From Thermoplasmata archaeon (GTDB lineage Archaea; Thermoplasmatota; Thermoplasmata; Lutacidiplasmatales; UBA184), in NCBI GenBank assembly GCA_030040865.1, contig JASHSX010000202.1, positions 1 through 6,104 of the forward strand: a DNA stretch of 6,104 bases, read 5' to 3'. Below the pieces are notes generated by a model that made no database searches, had not been told where the DNA came from, and saw only the letters and a program-made list of their open reading frames with translations. The position numbers and the translations under genes were made by a program. The first letter of the stretch is position 1; every line of letters starts with the position of its first letter. Positions 1 to 6,104 of this stretch are shown in pieces.

Positions 1-798
1 CCCTCGATCCCGGCTCCCCCCGACCCGGGCCTGTTGAGGGAGGCGCTCCTGCGGGACGCCGAGCGGGCCCTCGCCGAGGCGTGGGACCCCTCCGTCCATG
101 TCGAGGAAGCGGTCCGGGCGGACGCCGACCTCGACCGCGTGCGGAACCTGGTCGGTGAGCGGCTGGGCAGCTGGGCCTCGCGCGACGCGCCGGAACTGGA
201 CCCGGGCGATCACGCCGCGGCGGCGCGGTCGGCGCTGCGCCCGCCGACGGCCGACCCTTCCCGGACCGTTCCCGCGGGGTTGCTCGACGCGCGTCGATCG
301 CTCGCCGAACTGTACCGGTCGATCGAAGCGACCCAGCGCGCGCTTACCGAGGCGATCGCGACCTCGGTGCCTTCGCGCGCCCCGAACCTGAACGCGCTCC
401 TCGGTCCCGACCTCGCGGCCCGGCTCCTCGCCCAGGCCGGAGGGCTCGACCGGCTCGCCCGGCTGCCCGCGAGCACGATCCAGGTACTCGGGGCCGAGCG
501 GGCCTTCTTCGACCACCTGCGCCGGGGGACGCCGCCCCCCCGCCACGGGCTGCTGTTCCTCCATCCGTCCATCCAGTCGGCGCCGCGTTCCGACCGGGGC
601 AAGCTCGCGCGCGCCCTCGCAGGCAAAGTGGCGATCGCCGCCCGCCTCGACCGCGCGGGCGCGGCGGTCAATCCCGGCCTCGGGCGCGCGTTCGACCGGC
701 GTCGCGACGAGCTCACGGCCCGCCGGGGCGCGGGCGGAACCGGGCGCGCGAAACGGCGGCTACGGCCGCCACTTGACGGTGCAGCCCGCGACCATTAG
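1..798 (+). CDS. nop5: Nop5 (archaeal Nop56/58 homologue), box C/D sRNP core protein, 5'-truncated
   Basis: Nop5 is the scaffold of archaeal box C/D ribonucleoproteins. It bridges the L7Ae-bound guide RNA to fibrillarin, which 2'-O-methylates rRNA and tRNA. The frame is open from the first base, and a TTG at 34 is only an internal possibility, so 265 residues are visible and the N-terminal fibrillarin-binding domain lies upstream. Residues about 12-110 look like the helical coiled-coil region, including DLDRVRNLVGERL. Residues about 125-225 are the Nop domain, recognisable by LLGPDLAARLLAQAGGL, ASTIQVLGAERAFF, GTPPPRHGLLF and KLARALAGKVAIAARLD, which form the RNA/L7Ae-binding surface. The tail is short and basic (ARRGAGGTGRAKRRLRPP). 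Its last 13 codons, stop included, overlap the convergent gene. Fibrillarin, often directly downstream of nop5 in archaea, is not there. Identification is firm; only the true start is unknown. Confidence 0.93.
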   Translation, partial: PSIPAPPDPGLLREALLRDAERALAEAWDPSVHVEEAVRADADLDRVRNLVGERLGSWASRDAPELDPGDHAAAARSALRPPTADPSRTVPAGLLDARRSLAELYRSIEATQRALTEAIATSVPSRAPNLNALLGPDLAARLLAQAGGLDRLARLPASTIQVLGAERAFFDHLRRGTPPPRHGLLFLHPSIQSAPRSDRGKLARALAGKVAIAARLDRAGAAVNPGLGRAFDRRRDELTARRGAGGTGRAKRRLRPPLDGAARDH

Positions 799-1311
799 CT
801 CCGACGGGGCGACCTTCTCTCCGGCGAGCGCCTGGTCGAGCGCCCGCGCGAGATAGTGCTCGGTGACCTGCTCGGGGTGCCGGTGGTCGTTGTCGATCCG
901 CCCCTGGAACAGGAGCTTTCGCTCGCGGTCGAACAGCATCGGATGCGGGGTCACGAGGGCGCCGTAGGCGTGGGCGACCTGCTGCGACTCGTCCTGGAGA
1001 TACGGGAACGGGTATCCCTGCTCCTTCGCCCGGCTCGCCATCTCCTCGATCCGGTCCTCGGGGTACGCCCGCGCGTCGTTCGAGTTGATCATCACGAACG
1101 CCACGCCCTTCGGGCCGTACTTCCGGGCGAGGTCGATCATCCGGCCTTCCCACGCCCGGACGTACGGACAGTGGTTGCACCAGAACGAGACGAGGAGGTA
1201 CGGCGTCGACGCGAAGTCCGCGAGGCGGTACGTCTTCCCGTCCGTCGCCGGGAGCGCGAAGTCGGGGGCGCGGTCGCCCGCATGCAGGGCGAAGTTCTCG
1301 AGTTCGGCCAT
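760..1311 (-). CDS. PRX-like thioredoxin-fold protein (AhpC/TSA-related, CxxC type)
   Basis: This is a 183-residue cytosolic protein without signal peptide or membrane helix, of the peroxiredoxin-like 1 group of the thioredoxin superfamily. Visible signatures are the N-terminal redoxin stretch GDRAPDFALPATDGK (residues 12-26), the redox motif WCNHCPYVRAWEG (C45 and C48), the loop VMINSND, the probable cis-proline segment VTPHPMLFD (P122), and a C-terminal GCTVKW with a third cysteine, C177. Family members usually carry CNHCPYV and a late GC-x-x-KW, so the protein looks complete. The likely role is thiol-disulfide exchange or peroxide reduction; the substrate is not predictable. The ATG start leaves a leader of at most a few dozen bases, and upstream AT-rich sequence CAAAACGCTATCA lies about 23-35 bases before it, consistent with a leaderless archaeal transcript. 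The stop codon lies inside nop5 on the other strand. Confidence 0.87.
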   Translation of the reverse strand: MAELENFALHAGDRAPDFALPATDGKTYRLADFASTPYLLVSFWCNHCPYVRAWEGRMIDLARKYGPKGVAFVMINSNDARAYPEDRIEEMASRAKEQGYPFPYLQDESQQVAHAYGALVTPHPMLFDRERKLLFQGRIDNDHRHPEQVTEHYLARALDQALAGEKVAPSELMVAGCTVKWRP

Positions 1312-1333
1312 GCCCCCACGAGAGGGCGTGCCC

Positions 1334-1349
1334 TGATAGCGTTTTGAGG
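1334..1349. promoter_or_regulatory. AT-rich island, putative shared divergent promoter region
   Basis: The 59 bases between the two divergent starts contain one AT-rich patch, TGATAGCGTTTTGAGG, in otherwise strongly GC-rich DNA. On the minus strand its TATC lies about 24-27 bases before the ATG of the PRX-like gene. On the plus strand TTTTGA lies about 23-29 bases before the ATG of the lipoyl gene. Both spacings fit an archaeal TATA box serving a leaderless transcript. Neither copy matches a strong TATA/BRE consensus, so this is inference from position and composition. Confidence 0.35.
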
Positions 1350-1370
1350 CGCTCCTCGGGCGGTCGACCG

Positions 1371-2051
1371 ATGCGTGACGCCGGCGGAACTCCCGCGATC
1401 GAGGTCGACCCGTCGGTCACGGTCGCGGCCAACGTCGCCGCCGAGGAGGAGCTGCTGGCGGAGGGCGGTCCGTCGGTCCGCGTCGCGGTCTTTCGGAACT
1501 TCGCGCTGTCGTTCGGCGTGGGCGTCCCCCTGCGGGCCCCGTACCTCGAGCGCGCGCGCGCGCAGCGGATCGCGGTCGTCCGCCGGACCGGCGGAGGCAC
1601 CGGGCTGCTCCACGCCCCCGGCGACCTCGCCTGGACGATCGTGCTGCCCCGCTCCCATCCCCTCGTCGGGCGCGGCTTCGTGCGGGCGTACGGCCGGCTC
1701 GGGGCCGGTCTCGTGGCGGCGCTCCGAGACGAGGGGATCGTGGCCGGCTGGACTGCGGCCCCGGGCGCCGACGAGGGCTACTGCCTGCTCGGCCCCCGCG
1801 GACAGGTGCTGCGCGCAGGGGATCGCGTGCTGGGCGGAGCCGCGCAGAAACTGACCGCCCGCGCGCTCCTCCACCACGGCATCGTGCCGCTCACGATCGA
1901 CCGACCGGCGCTCGGTAGCCTGTTCGGGCTCACCGGGCCGACGCTGGAGGAGCTCACCTCGCTCCGGGAACAGCGCGTGACGGGGGACCCGTCGGAACTC
2001 GCCGCGCGCCTCGCGGCCCGGCTGGGCGAGTCGATCGCGGACCCCTCGTAG
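1371..2051 (+). CDS. Lipoate-protein ligase A / octanoyltransferase-fold protein (BPL/LPL catalytic domain)
   Basis: This 226-residue protein belongs to the biotin/lipoate ligase superfamily, which attaches lipoyl or octanoyl groups to lysines of GcvH and 2-oxoacid dehydrogenase E2 proteins. Family landmarks, numbered from the ATG at 1371, are RRTGGGTGLLHAPGDLAWT (about 71-89; compare RxSGGGxVxHxxGxLxxS) and GDRVLGGAAQKLTARALLHHG (about 150-170; compare GKKxxGSAQxRxxxxxLxHG). A TTG at 1344 would add nine residues, but it lies in the AT-rich promoter candidate, so ATG is preferred. No C-terminal accessory domain of the E. coli LplA type is present, so it is either a LipM-like transferase or a ligase needing a separate partner. 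The position expected for the catalytic lysine is Arg/Val; the only lysine is K160, just after Gln. C138, in YCLLG, lies at the spacing of the LipM catalytic cysteine. The exact reaction is therefore left open. Confidence 0.78.
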   Translation: MRDAGGTPAIEVDPSVTVAANVAAEEELLAEGGPSVRVAVFRNFALSFGVGVPLRAPYLERARAQRIAVVRRTGGGTGLLHAPGDLAWTIVLPRSHPLVGRGFVRAYGRLGAGLVAALRDEGIVAGWTAAPGADEGYCLLGPRGQVLRAGDRVLGGAAQKLTARALLHHGIVPLTIDRPALGSLFGLTGPTLEELTSLREQRVTGDPSELAARLAARLGESIADPS

Positions 2052-2060
2052 GTCCGCAGA

Positions 2061-3380
2061 TCACGGGCGGGCCGTGTCCCACAGCGTCGCGGCGGCCGAC
2101 TCGGCCCCGGCGCGGATCGTCTCCCACGGGATTCCCACCAGCTCTCGGTGGCGGACCACGGCCCGACCGTCGACGTAGACCGAATCGATCGCCTCCTCCG
2201 AGGCGGCGTAGGCGAGGTGCGAGACGATCGCCTCGGGTCGCGCGGGCAAGAGGGACGGATGGTCGAGCCGGACCAGCTGGAAGTCGGCGCGCTTTCCGAC
2301 CTCGAGCGAACCGAGCTCGGCGCCGGCCCCCAGCGCGCGGGCGCCCTCGATCGTCGCGAGGTCGAGCAGCTCCGCGGCCGAGAGGGCGGTCGCGTCCCAC
2401 CGCTGGTTCTTCTGGACGAGCCCGGCCACGTGCATCTCGCGGAGCATCGAGAGCGAATTGTTGCTCGCCACCGAGTCGGTGCCGAGGCCGACGATCGCCC
2501 CCTGGGCCCGAAGCTCGACGACCGGGGCGACGCCTCCGGACGCGAGCTTGAGATTCGAGCTCATGCAGTGCGCGACGGCGACCTTACGCTGGGCGAGGAG
2601 CCCGATCTCCTCGCCGGTCAGCCAGACGGCATGCGCCGCCACCTGCCCGGGCCCCAGGAAGCCGATCGCGTCGAGCCAGGGGACCGGGCGCTTCCCGGTC
2701 TTCGCCTCGTGCTCGTGGACCTCTCGGCGGGTCTCGGAGAGGTGGTAGTGGACGAGCGTCCCCTCGGCGTCGGCGAGCGCTCGGGCCGCGAGCCAGGTCG
2801 CCTCCCCGCAGACGTAGACGCCCTGCGGGGCCACGAGCGGGGTCACCCGAGGGTTCCCCTTCCACCGCCGGACGAACGCCCGGGCGTTCTCCACCGGGAC
2901 GCCCTTCTGCGTCGTGAGCTCCGGATCGAGGACGGCCCACCCCACGTAGGCACGGGCGCCGAGCGACTCCGCGGCGCGGGCGATGGCGTCCCCGAAGTAG
3001 TAGAGGTCGAGGAACGTCGTCGTCCCCGAGAGGAGCATCTCGCCGATCCCGGCGCGCGCCCCGGCCTCGACGTCGGACTCGGTCCGGCGCGCGTCGACCG
3101 CGAACAGCGTCTCGAGGAAGCCCGAGAGCTCGCGATCGTCGGCGATCCCCCGCAGCAGGCTCATCGCCACGTGCGTGTGGAGGTTCACGAAGCCGGGCAC
3201 TGCGGCGAACCGGCGACCGTCCACCACCGTCGCCCCGTCGCGGGGGGCGCCCGGGCCCACGTGCGAAAACCGACCTCCCTCGACGCGCAGGTCGCCGCGC
3301 ACCACGCGGCGCGTCGGGTCCTGGGTCACCAGGAGCGCATCGGTGACCACGAGCGGCGCCGCCGCCTCCCCAGGGGCCAC
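2061..3380 (-). CDS. Amidohydrolase of the MtaD / SAH-deaminase / 5'-deoxyadenosine deaminase group
   Basis: This 439-residue cytosolic, metal-dependent enzyme of the TRZ/ATZ amidohydrolase family probably deaminates an adenine nucleoside such as S-adenosylhomocysteine, methylthioadenosine or 5'-deoxyadenosine. The beta-barrel opens with HTH (H68, H70), followed by HYHLSETRREV (H211, H213, E216), AAHAVWLT (H250), AHCMSSNLKLASGG and GLGTDSVASNN (D302). H68, H70, H213 and D302 are the expected metal ligands, and E216 and H250 the expected catalytic pair. The C-terminus returns to the composite beta domain (GKRADFQLV). Length is normal for the family. Several substrate-contact positions known from Thermotoga TM0936 look changed (see findings), so the substrate is uncertain. 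The GTG start lies 7 bases after the previous stop with no clear Shine-Dalgarno sequence. A second GTG at 3350, directly before the first beta strand, is an alternative. It is the last gene of the putative operon. Confidence 0.84.
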   Translation of the reverse strand: MAPGEAAAPLVVTDALLVTQDPTRRVVRGDLRVEGGRFSHVGPGAPRDGATVVDGRRFAAVPGFVNLHTHVAMSLLRGIADDRELSGFLETLFAVDARRTESDVEAGARAGIGEMLLSGTTTFLDLYYFGDAIARAAESLGARAYVGWAVLDPELTTQKGVPVENARAFVRRWKGNPRVTPLVAPQGVYVCGEATWLAARALADAEGTLVHYHLSETRREVHEHEAKTGKRPVPWLDAIGFLGPGQVAAHAVWLTGEEIGLLAQRKVAVAHCMSSNLKLASGGVAPVVELRAQGAIVGLGTDSVASNNSLSMLREMHVAGLVQKNQRWDATALSAAELLDLATIEGARALGAGAELGSLEVGKRADFQLVRLDHPSLLPARPEAIVSHLAYAASEEAIDSVYVDGRAVVRHRELVGIPWETIRAGAESAAATLWDTARP

Positions 3381-3387
3381 GCGCCGG

Positions 3388-4374
3388 CTACGGGGTGGGA
3401 CCGATAAGGCGTTCGGCCTCGCCGGGCCGCTCGGCGTCCTGCTCCGCGAGCTCCGGGAGGTCGGCGAGCCCTTCCGCGCTGCGCGACTCGTACGTCGGGA
3501 ACCCCCGCAGCATGCGTACCACCCACGCGCGGGAGAAGACGACGGCGATCGGCACGACCGCGAGGACCACCAGGATGAGATCGACCCAGAGGCCCGGCAC
3601 CCACGCCGCGCTCGGCATGCCGAGGATGGTCGCCGCCGTGTTCGGGATCAGGACGACGGCGCTGATGAGCCCCAGGATCAGCGCGAGGTAGGCGACGCCG
3701 AGCATCCTTAAGTTCGAGGTGTTGGCGAGGGCGGCGATCCGGTTCGAGACCCGGCCGAGCTCGTTCGCAGACTCGGCGAGACGGTTCGACTCGATCGCGT
3801 TGCGGATCGCGACCATGTCCCGGACGACCTGGGCGAGCCCGGTCGACAGGGTCTCGAGGTGGGACGTCTCGGAATGGACCTGGGTGAGCGGCGTCGCGAG
3901 CCCGGGGAAGCGCGTCCCCAGGTTGCCGTCGAGCTCGGAGGCCAGGACGGAGAGCCGGACCACGTGCTTGCGCGTGCCCGCGAGCGCCTGCTGCAGGGCC
4001 GCGAGCTCCGCGATCGGGCCGGGGTCGGTCCGGGCCTCGATGTCGTCGATCCGACTGCCGAGCTCCTCGAGGCGCTCGACGTACGATCGGGCGGCCGACT
4101 GGACGAGGTCGACCAGCGACGCGGTGGCTCCCGAGAGGTGGTCCGCCTCGCTCAGCAGGCTCGTGGGCACGCCCGGGCCGAGCAGGGCGACCGAACGGGC
4201 GTCGATCCAGAGTCCGTGCCACGTCGCGTCGCCGTTCTCGTCGAGCGTGGCGAGGGTCAGCAACGTGCCGCCCCGTCCGCGGAGCACCGGGCGTCGGGAG
4301 ACCGGGTTGCCCTCGAGGCCGAGGGCGGTGAGCGCCTCCGCGATCGTGGTGACCCGGACGGGCTCGCTCGCCAA
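3388..4374 (-). CDS. CorA-like two-helix membrane protein without GMN motif
   Basis: A 328-residue protein with the layout of a CorA-type divalent cation channel. Residues 1-90 form a small mixed domain (LLTLATLDENGD, HGLWIDARSVALLG), shorter than usual. Residues about 95-220 are long amphipathic helices (SYVERLEELGSRIDDIEART, LAQVVRDMVAIRNAIESNRL) like the CorA stalk. Two hydrophobic helices follow at about 224-250 and 261-282, then a charged cytoplasmic tail. The loop between the helices reads LGMPSAAWVPGLW, which fits the CorA MPELxWxxGY segment, but the GMN signature before it is missing. Ion transport is therefore doubtful; a structural or regulatory role is equally possible. The TTG start is chosen because it follows the gyrB stop by 8 bases behind an SD-like AGGCGGT, and no ATG or GTG offers a full-length product. 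The frame stays open far upstream only because of GC bias. Confidence 0.66.
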   Translation of the reverse strand: MASEPVRVTTIAEALTALGLEGNPVSRRPVLRGRGGTLLTLATLDENGDATWHGLWIDARSVALLGPGVPTSLLSEADHLSGATASLVDLVQSAARSYVERLEELGSRIDDIEARTDPGPIAELAALQQALAGTRKHVVRLSVLASELDGNLGTRFPGLATPLTQVHSETSHLETLSTGLAQVVRDMVAIRNAIESNRLAESANELGRVSNRIAALANTSNLRMLGVAYLALILGLISAVVLIPNTAATILGMPSAAWVPGLWVDLILVVLAVVPIAVVFSRAWVVRMLRGFPTYESRSAEGLADLPELAEQDAERPGEAERLIGPTP

Positions 4375-4377
4375 GGT

Positions 4378-4384
4378 ACCGCCT
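4378..4384 (-). promoter_or_regulatory. Putative ribosome binding site for the CorA-like gene
   Basis: On the minus strand AGGCGGT overlaps the TAG stop of gyrB and ends 3 bases before the TTG start. It differs by one base from AGGAGGT. The match supports the TTG start and suggests translational coupling with gyrB. The spacing is a little short, so confidence is moderate. Confidence 0.4.
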
Positions 4385-6104
4385 AGATGTCGAGGTTCGC
4401 GACCTCGACCGCGTGCTCCTGGATGTAGAGACGGCGCGGCTCGACCTCTTCGCCCATCAGGATCTGGAACAGCTCGTTCGCCTTCGCCGCGTCCTCGACG
4501 GCGACGCGCAGCAGGGTCCGCGAGCCGGGGCGCATCGTCGTCTCGGCGAGCTGGCCGGCGTTCATCTCGCCGAGCCCCTTGTACCGCTGGATCACGACCC
4601 CCTTCATGCCGCCCATCGCCTCGAGCTCCCGGTCGCGCTCCTCGTCCGAGTACGCGTAGGCGACCTTCGACCCCTTCTGGAGACGGTAGAGCGGCGCCTG
4701 GGCGATGAAGACGTGGCCCTCCGTGATCAGGCTCGGCATCTTCCGGTAGAACAGCGTCAGCAGGAGCGTCCGGATGTGCGAACCGTCCACGTCGGCGTCG
4801 GTCATCAGGATGATCTTGTGGTACCGCAGCCGGGAAAGGTCGATCTCGTCGCCGACCCCGATCCCGATCGCGGTGATCAGCGCTCGGATCTCCTCGTTCT
4901 GGAGCATCTTGTCGAGCCGCGCCTTCTCGACGTTCAGGATCTTGCCGCGGAGCGGGAGGATCGCCTGGAACTCTCGGTCCCGGCCCTGCTTCGCCGTCCC
5001 GCCCGCGCTGTCGCCCTCGACGAGGAACAGCTCGCACTGCGCGGGGTCTCGCGAGTGGCAGTCGGCGAGCTTGCCCGGAAGCCCGCCCCCTTCGAGGAGC
5101 CCCTTGCGACGGGTGAGCTCGCGGGCCTTGCGGGCCGCCTCGCGCGCCTGCGCGGCCTGGACGGCCTTCGCGATGAGCGCCTGCCCGACCGCCGGGTGCT
5201 CCTCCAGGTACTCGGCGAGCTTCTCGTTGACCGCGCTTTCGACCTGACCCTTCACCTCGGAGTTGCCGAGGCGGGCCTTCGTCTGTCCCTCGAACTGCGG
5301 CTCGAGGACCTTGACCGACAGTACCGACGTGAGCCCCTCCCGGACGTCCTCGCCGGTCAGGCCCTCCTTGTCGCCCTTCACGAACCCGCGGTGGCGGGCG
5401 TAGTCGTTGAGGGTGCGCGTGAGCGCGGCCCGCAGGCCGACCACGTGCGTCCCGCCGTCGGCGGTGTGGATGTTGTTGACGAACGCGAGCCCCGTCTCGT
5501 TGTACCCGTCGTTGTACTGCAGCGCGACCTCGATGTCGGTGGTATCGCGCTTCGTGTGGAAGTAGACCGGCGGACGGAACAGCGGGGTCGTGGCCTGGTT
5601 GAGGTCCTCCACGAACTCCGTGATGCCCCCCGCGTGATGGAACGTCTGCTCCGAGCCGTCCCGCTCGTCGTGGAACCGGATCGTCACGCCCGCGTTCAGG
5701 AACGAGAGCTCCTTCAGCCGCCGCCCGATCGTCTCGTGGTCGAACGTGACGGTCTCCATCACCGTGGCGTCGGGCTTGAACCGTGCTTCCGTCCCGGTCT
5801 CGTCCGACGGTCCGACGACCTTCAGCGGGGCCACCGGGGCGCCCTGCTCGTATCGCTGGAAGTACTCGTGCCCGTCGCGGCGCACCCGGATCTCGAACCA
5901 CTCCGAGAGCGCGTTGACCACGTGGACGCCGACCCCGTGAAGTCCGCCCGACACCTTGTAGGTGTTGCGGTCGAACTTCGATCCCGCGTGGAGGACGGTC
6001 ATCACGATCTCCAGCGTGGGTCGGTGGTACTTGGGGTGCTCCTCGACGGGGATCCCGCGCCCGTTGTCCTTGACCCCGCAGGAACCGTCCGGGTAGAGCC
6101 GTAC
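4383..6104 (-). CDS. gyrB: DNA gyrase subunit B, 5'-truncated
   Basis: GyrB is the ATPase and TOPRIM subunit of the type IIA topoisomerase that introduces negative supercoils. The frame runs unbroken to the window edge, giving 573 C-terminal residues; roughly the first 70 lie outside. Residue numbers are from the window edge. The GHKL ATPase shows DNGRGIP (13-19, with the adenine-binding Asp at 13) and KVSGGLHGVG (50-59). The transducer carries the QTK loop lysine at about 276. The TOPRIM domain shows EGDSAGG (metal-binding Glu about 363) and DADVDGSHIRTLLL (Asp 436 and 438), followed by QRYKGLGEMN and the terminal EPRRLYIQE...VANLDI. There is no large insertion of the E. coli type in the TOPRIM/tail region, so the whole protein should be near 640 residues. 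All key residues are intact. It leads the minus-strand cluster here; gyrA does not follow it and would have to lie upstream or elsewhere. Confidence 0.97.
   Translation of the reverse strand, partial: VRLYPDGSCGVKDNGRGIPVEEHPKYHRPTLEIVMTVLHAGSKFDRNTYKVSGGLHGVGVHVVNALSEWFEIRVRRDGHEYFQRYEQGAPVAPLKVVGPSDETGTEARFKPDATVMETVTFDHETIGRRLKELSFLNAGVTIRFHDERDGSEQTFHHAGGITEFVEDLNQATTPLFRPPVYFHTKRDTTDIEVALQYNDGYNETGLAFVNNIHTADGGTHVVGLRAALTRTLNDYARHRGFVKGDKEGLTGEDVREGLTSVLSVKVLEPQFEGQTKARLGNSEVKGQVESAVNEKLAEYLEEHPAVGQALIAKAVQAAQAREAARKARELTRRKGLLEGGGLPGKLADCHSRDPAQCELFLVEGDSAGGTAKQGRDREFQAILPLRGKILNVEKARLDKMLQNEEIRALITAIGIGVGDEIDLSRLRYHKIILMTDADVDGSHIRTLLLTLFYRKMPSLITEGHVFIAQAPLYRLQKGSKVAYAYSDEERDRELEAMGGMKGVVIQRYKGLGEMNAGQLAETTMRPGSRTLLRVAVEDAAKANELFQILMGEEVEPRRLYIQEHAVEVANLDI

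Noticed and set aside
1549..1563. Alternating GC run that might form Z-DNA.
   Set aside because: It lies within the lipoyl gene and encodes an Arg/Ala stretch expected from the base composition.
713..1877. Other open frames overlapping the PRX-like and lipoyl genes, including two long minus-strand frames and two on the plus strand.
   Set aside because: They are Arg/Pro/Gly-rich, lack family motifs and overlap clearly supported genes.
2052..2060. Possible terminator between the convergent stops of the lipoyl and amidohydrolase genes.
   Set aside because: Only 9 bases are available, with no T-rich tract on either strand.
2191..2204. Small perfect hairpin (GCCTC-CTCC-GAGGC) near the 3' end of the amidohydrolase gene.
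   Set aside because: It is inside the coding region, has no T tract, and short GC hairpins are expected by chance at this composition.
2148..3407. Long plus-strand open frame antisense to the amidohydrolase.
   Set aside because: Composition dominated by Arg, Gly, Glu and Asp with no recognisable motif; the opposite strand encodes a complete, motif-rich enzyme.
3719..4708. Plus-strand open frame spanning the gyrB / CorA-like junction.
   Set aside because: Ser/Arg/Pro-rich translation antisense to two supported genes; no motif.
4386..5901. The reading frame of the CorA-like gene stays open far into gyrB, giving an apparent 837-residue protein.
   Set aside because: The extension overlaps gyrB in another frame on the same strand and is Arg/Gly/Pro-rich low-complexity translation typical of high-GC shadows; gyrB is unmistakable.

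Overview
This GC-rich window most likely comes from an archaeon. The strongest evidence is the 3' part of a nop5 gene (box C/D sRNP core protein), a family confined to archaea and eukaryotes. A bacterial-type gyrase subunit B sits in the same window, which fits the euryarchaeal lineages that acquired DNA gyrase. GTG and TTG starts, very short leaders and strong preference for Arg over Lys fit a high-GC member. Thermoplasmatota is my best guess for the phylum, held weakly; the proteins do not look acidic enough for a haloarchaeon.

Layout. From 1 to 798 (+) runs the 5'-truncated nop5. It overlaps by 39 bases, tail to tail, a PRX-like thioredoxin-fold gene at 760-1311 (-). That gene diverges from a lipoate ligase/octanoyltransferase-fold gene at 1371-2051 (+). 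The gap of 59 bases between them carries the only obvious AT-rich island outside genes, a likely shared promoter region for two near-leaderless transcripts. The lipoyl gene converges, with 9 bases between stop codons, on a minus-strand cluster. Read in its own direction the cluster is gyrB (6104-4383, 5' end outside the window), a CorA-like two-helix membrane protein (4374-3388), then an MtaD/SAH-deaminase-type amidohydrolase (3380-2061). Gaps of 8 and 7 bases suggest one operon.

The window is almost entirely coding. There is no gene-free stretch over 300 bases, and I see no tRNA, rRNA, CRISPR array, insertion sequence or integration site.

No wholly new system is evident. Three genes keep their family fold but appear to have changed key residues. 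The CorA-like protein lacks the GMN selectivity motif. The lipoyl-transfer protein lacks the usual catalytic lysine but has a cysteine where LipM-type enzymes carry theirs. The deaminase keeps its metal and catalytic residues but seems to have lost several substrate-recognition residues of characterised SAH deaminases. These comparisons rest on remembered family sequences and need an alignment to confirm. The genes do not form one obvious pathway: they cover RNA modification, thiol redox, lipoyl metabolism, DNA topology and nucleoside salvage.
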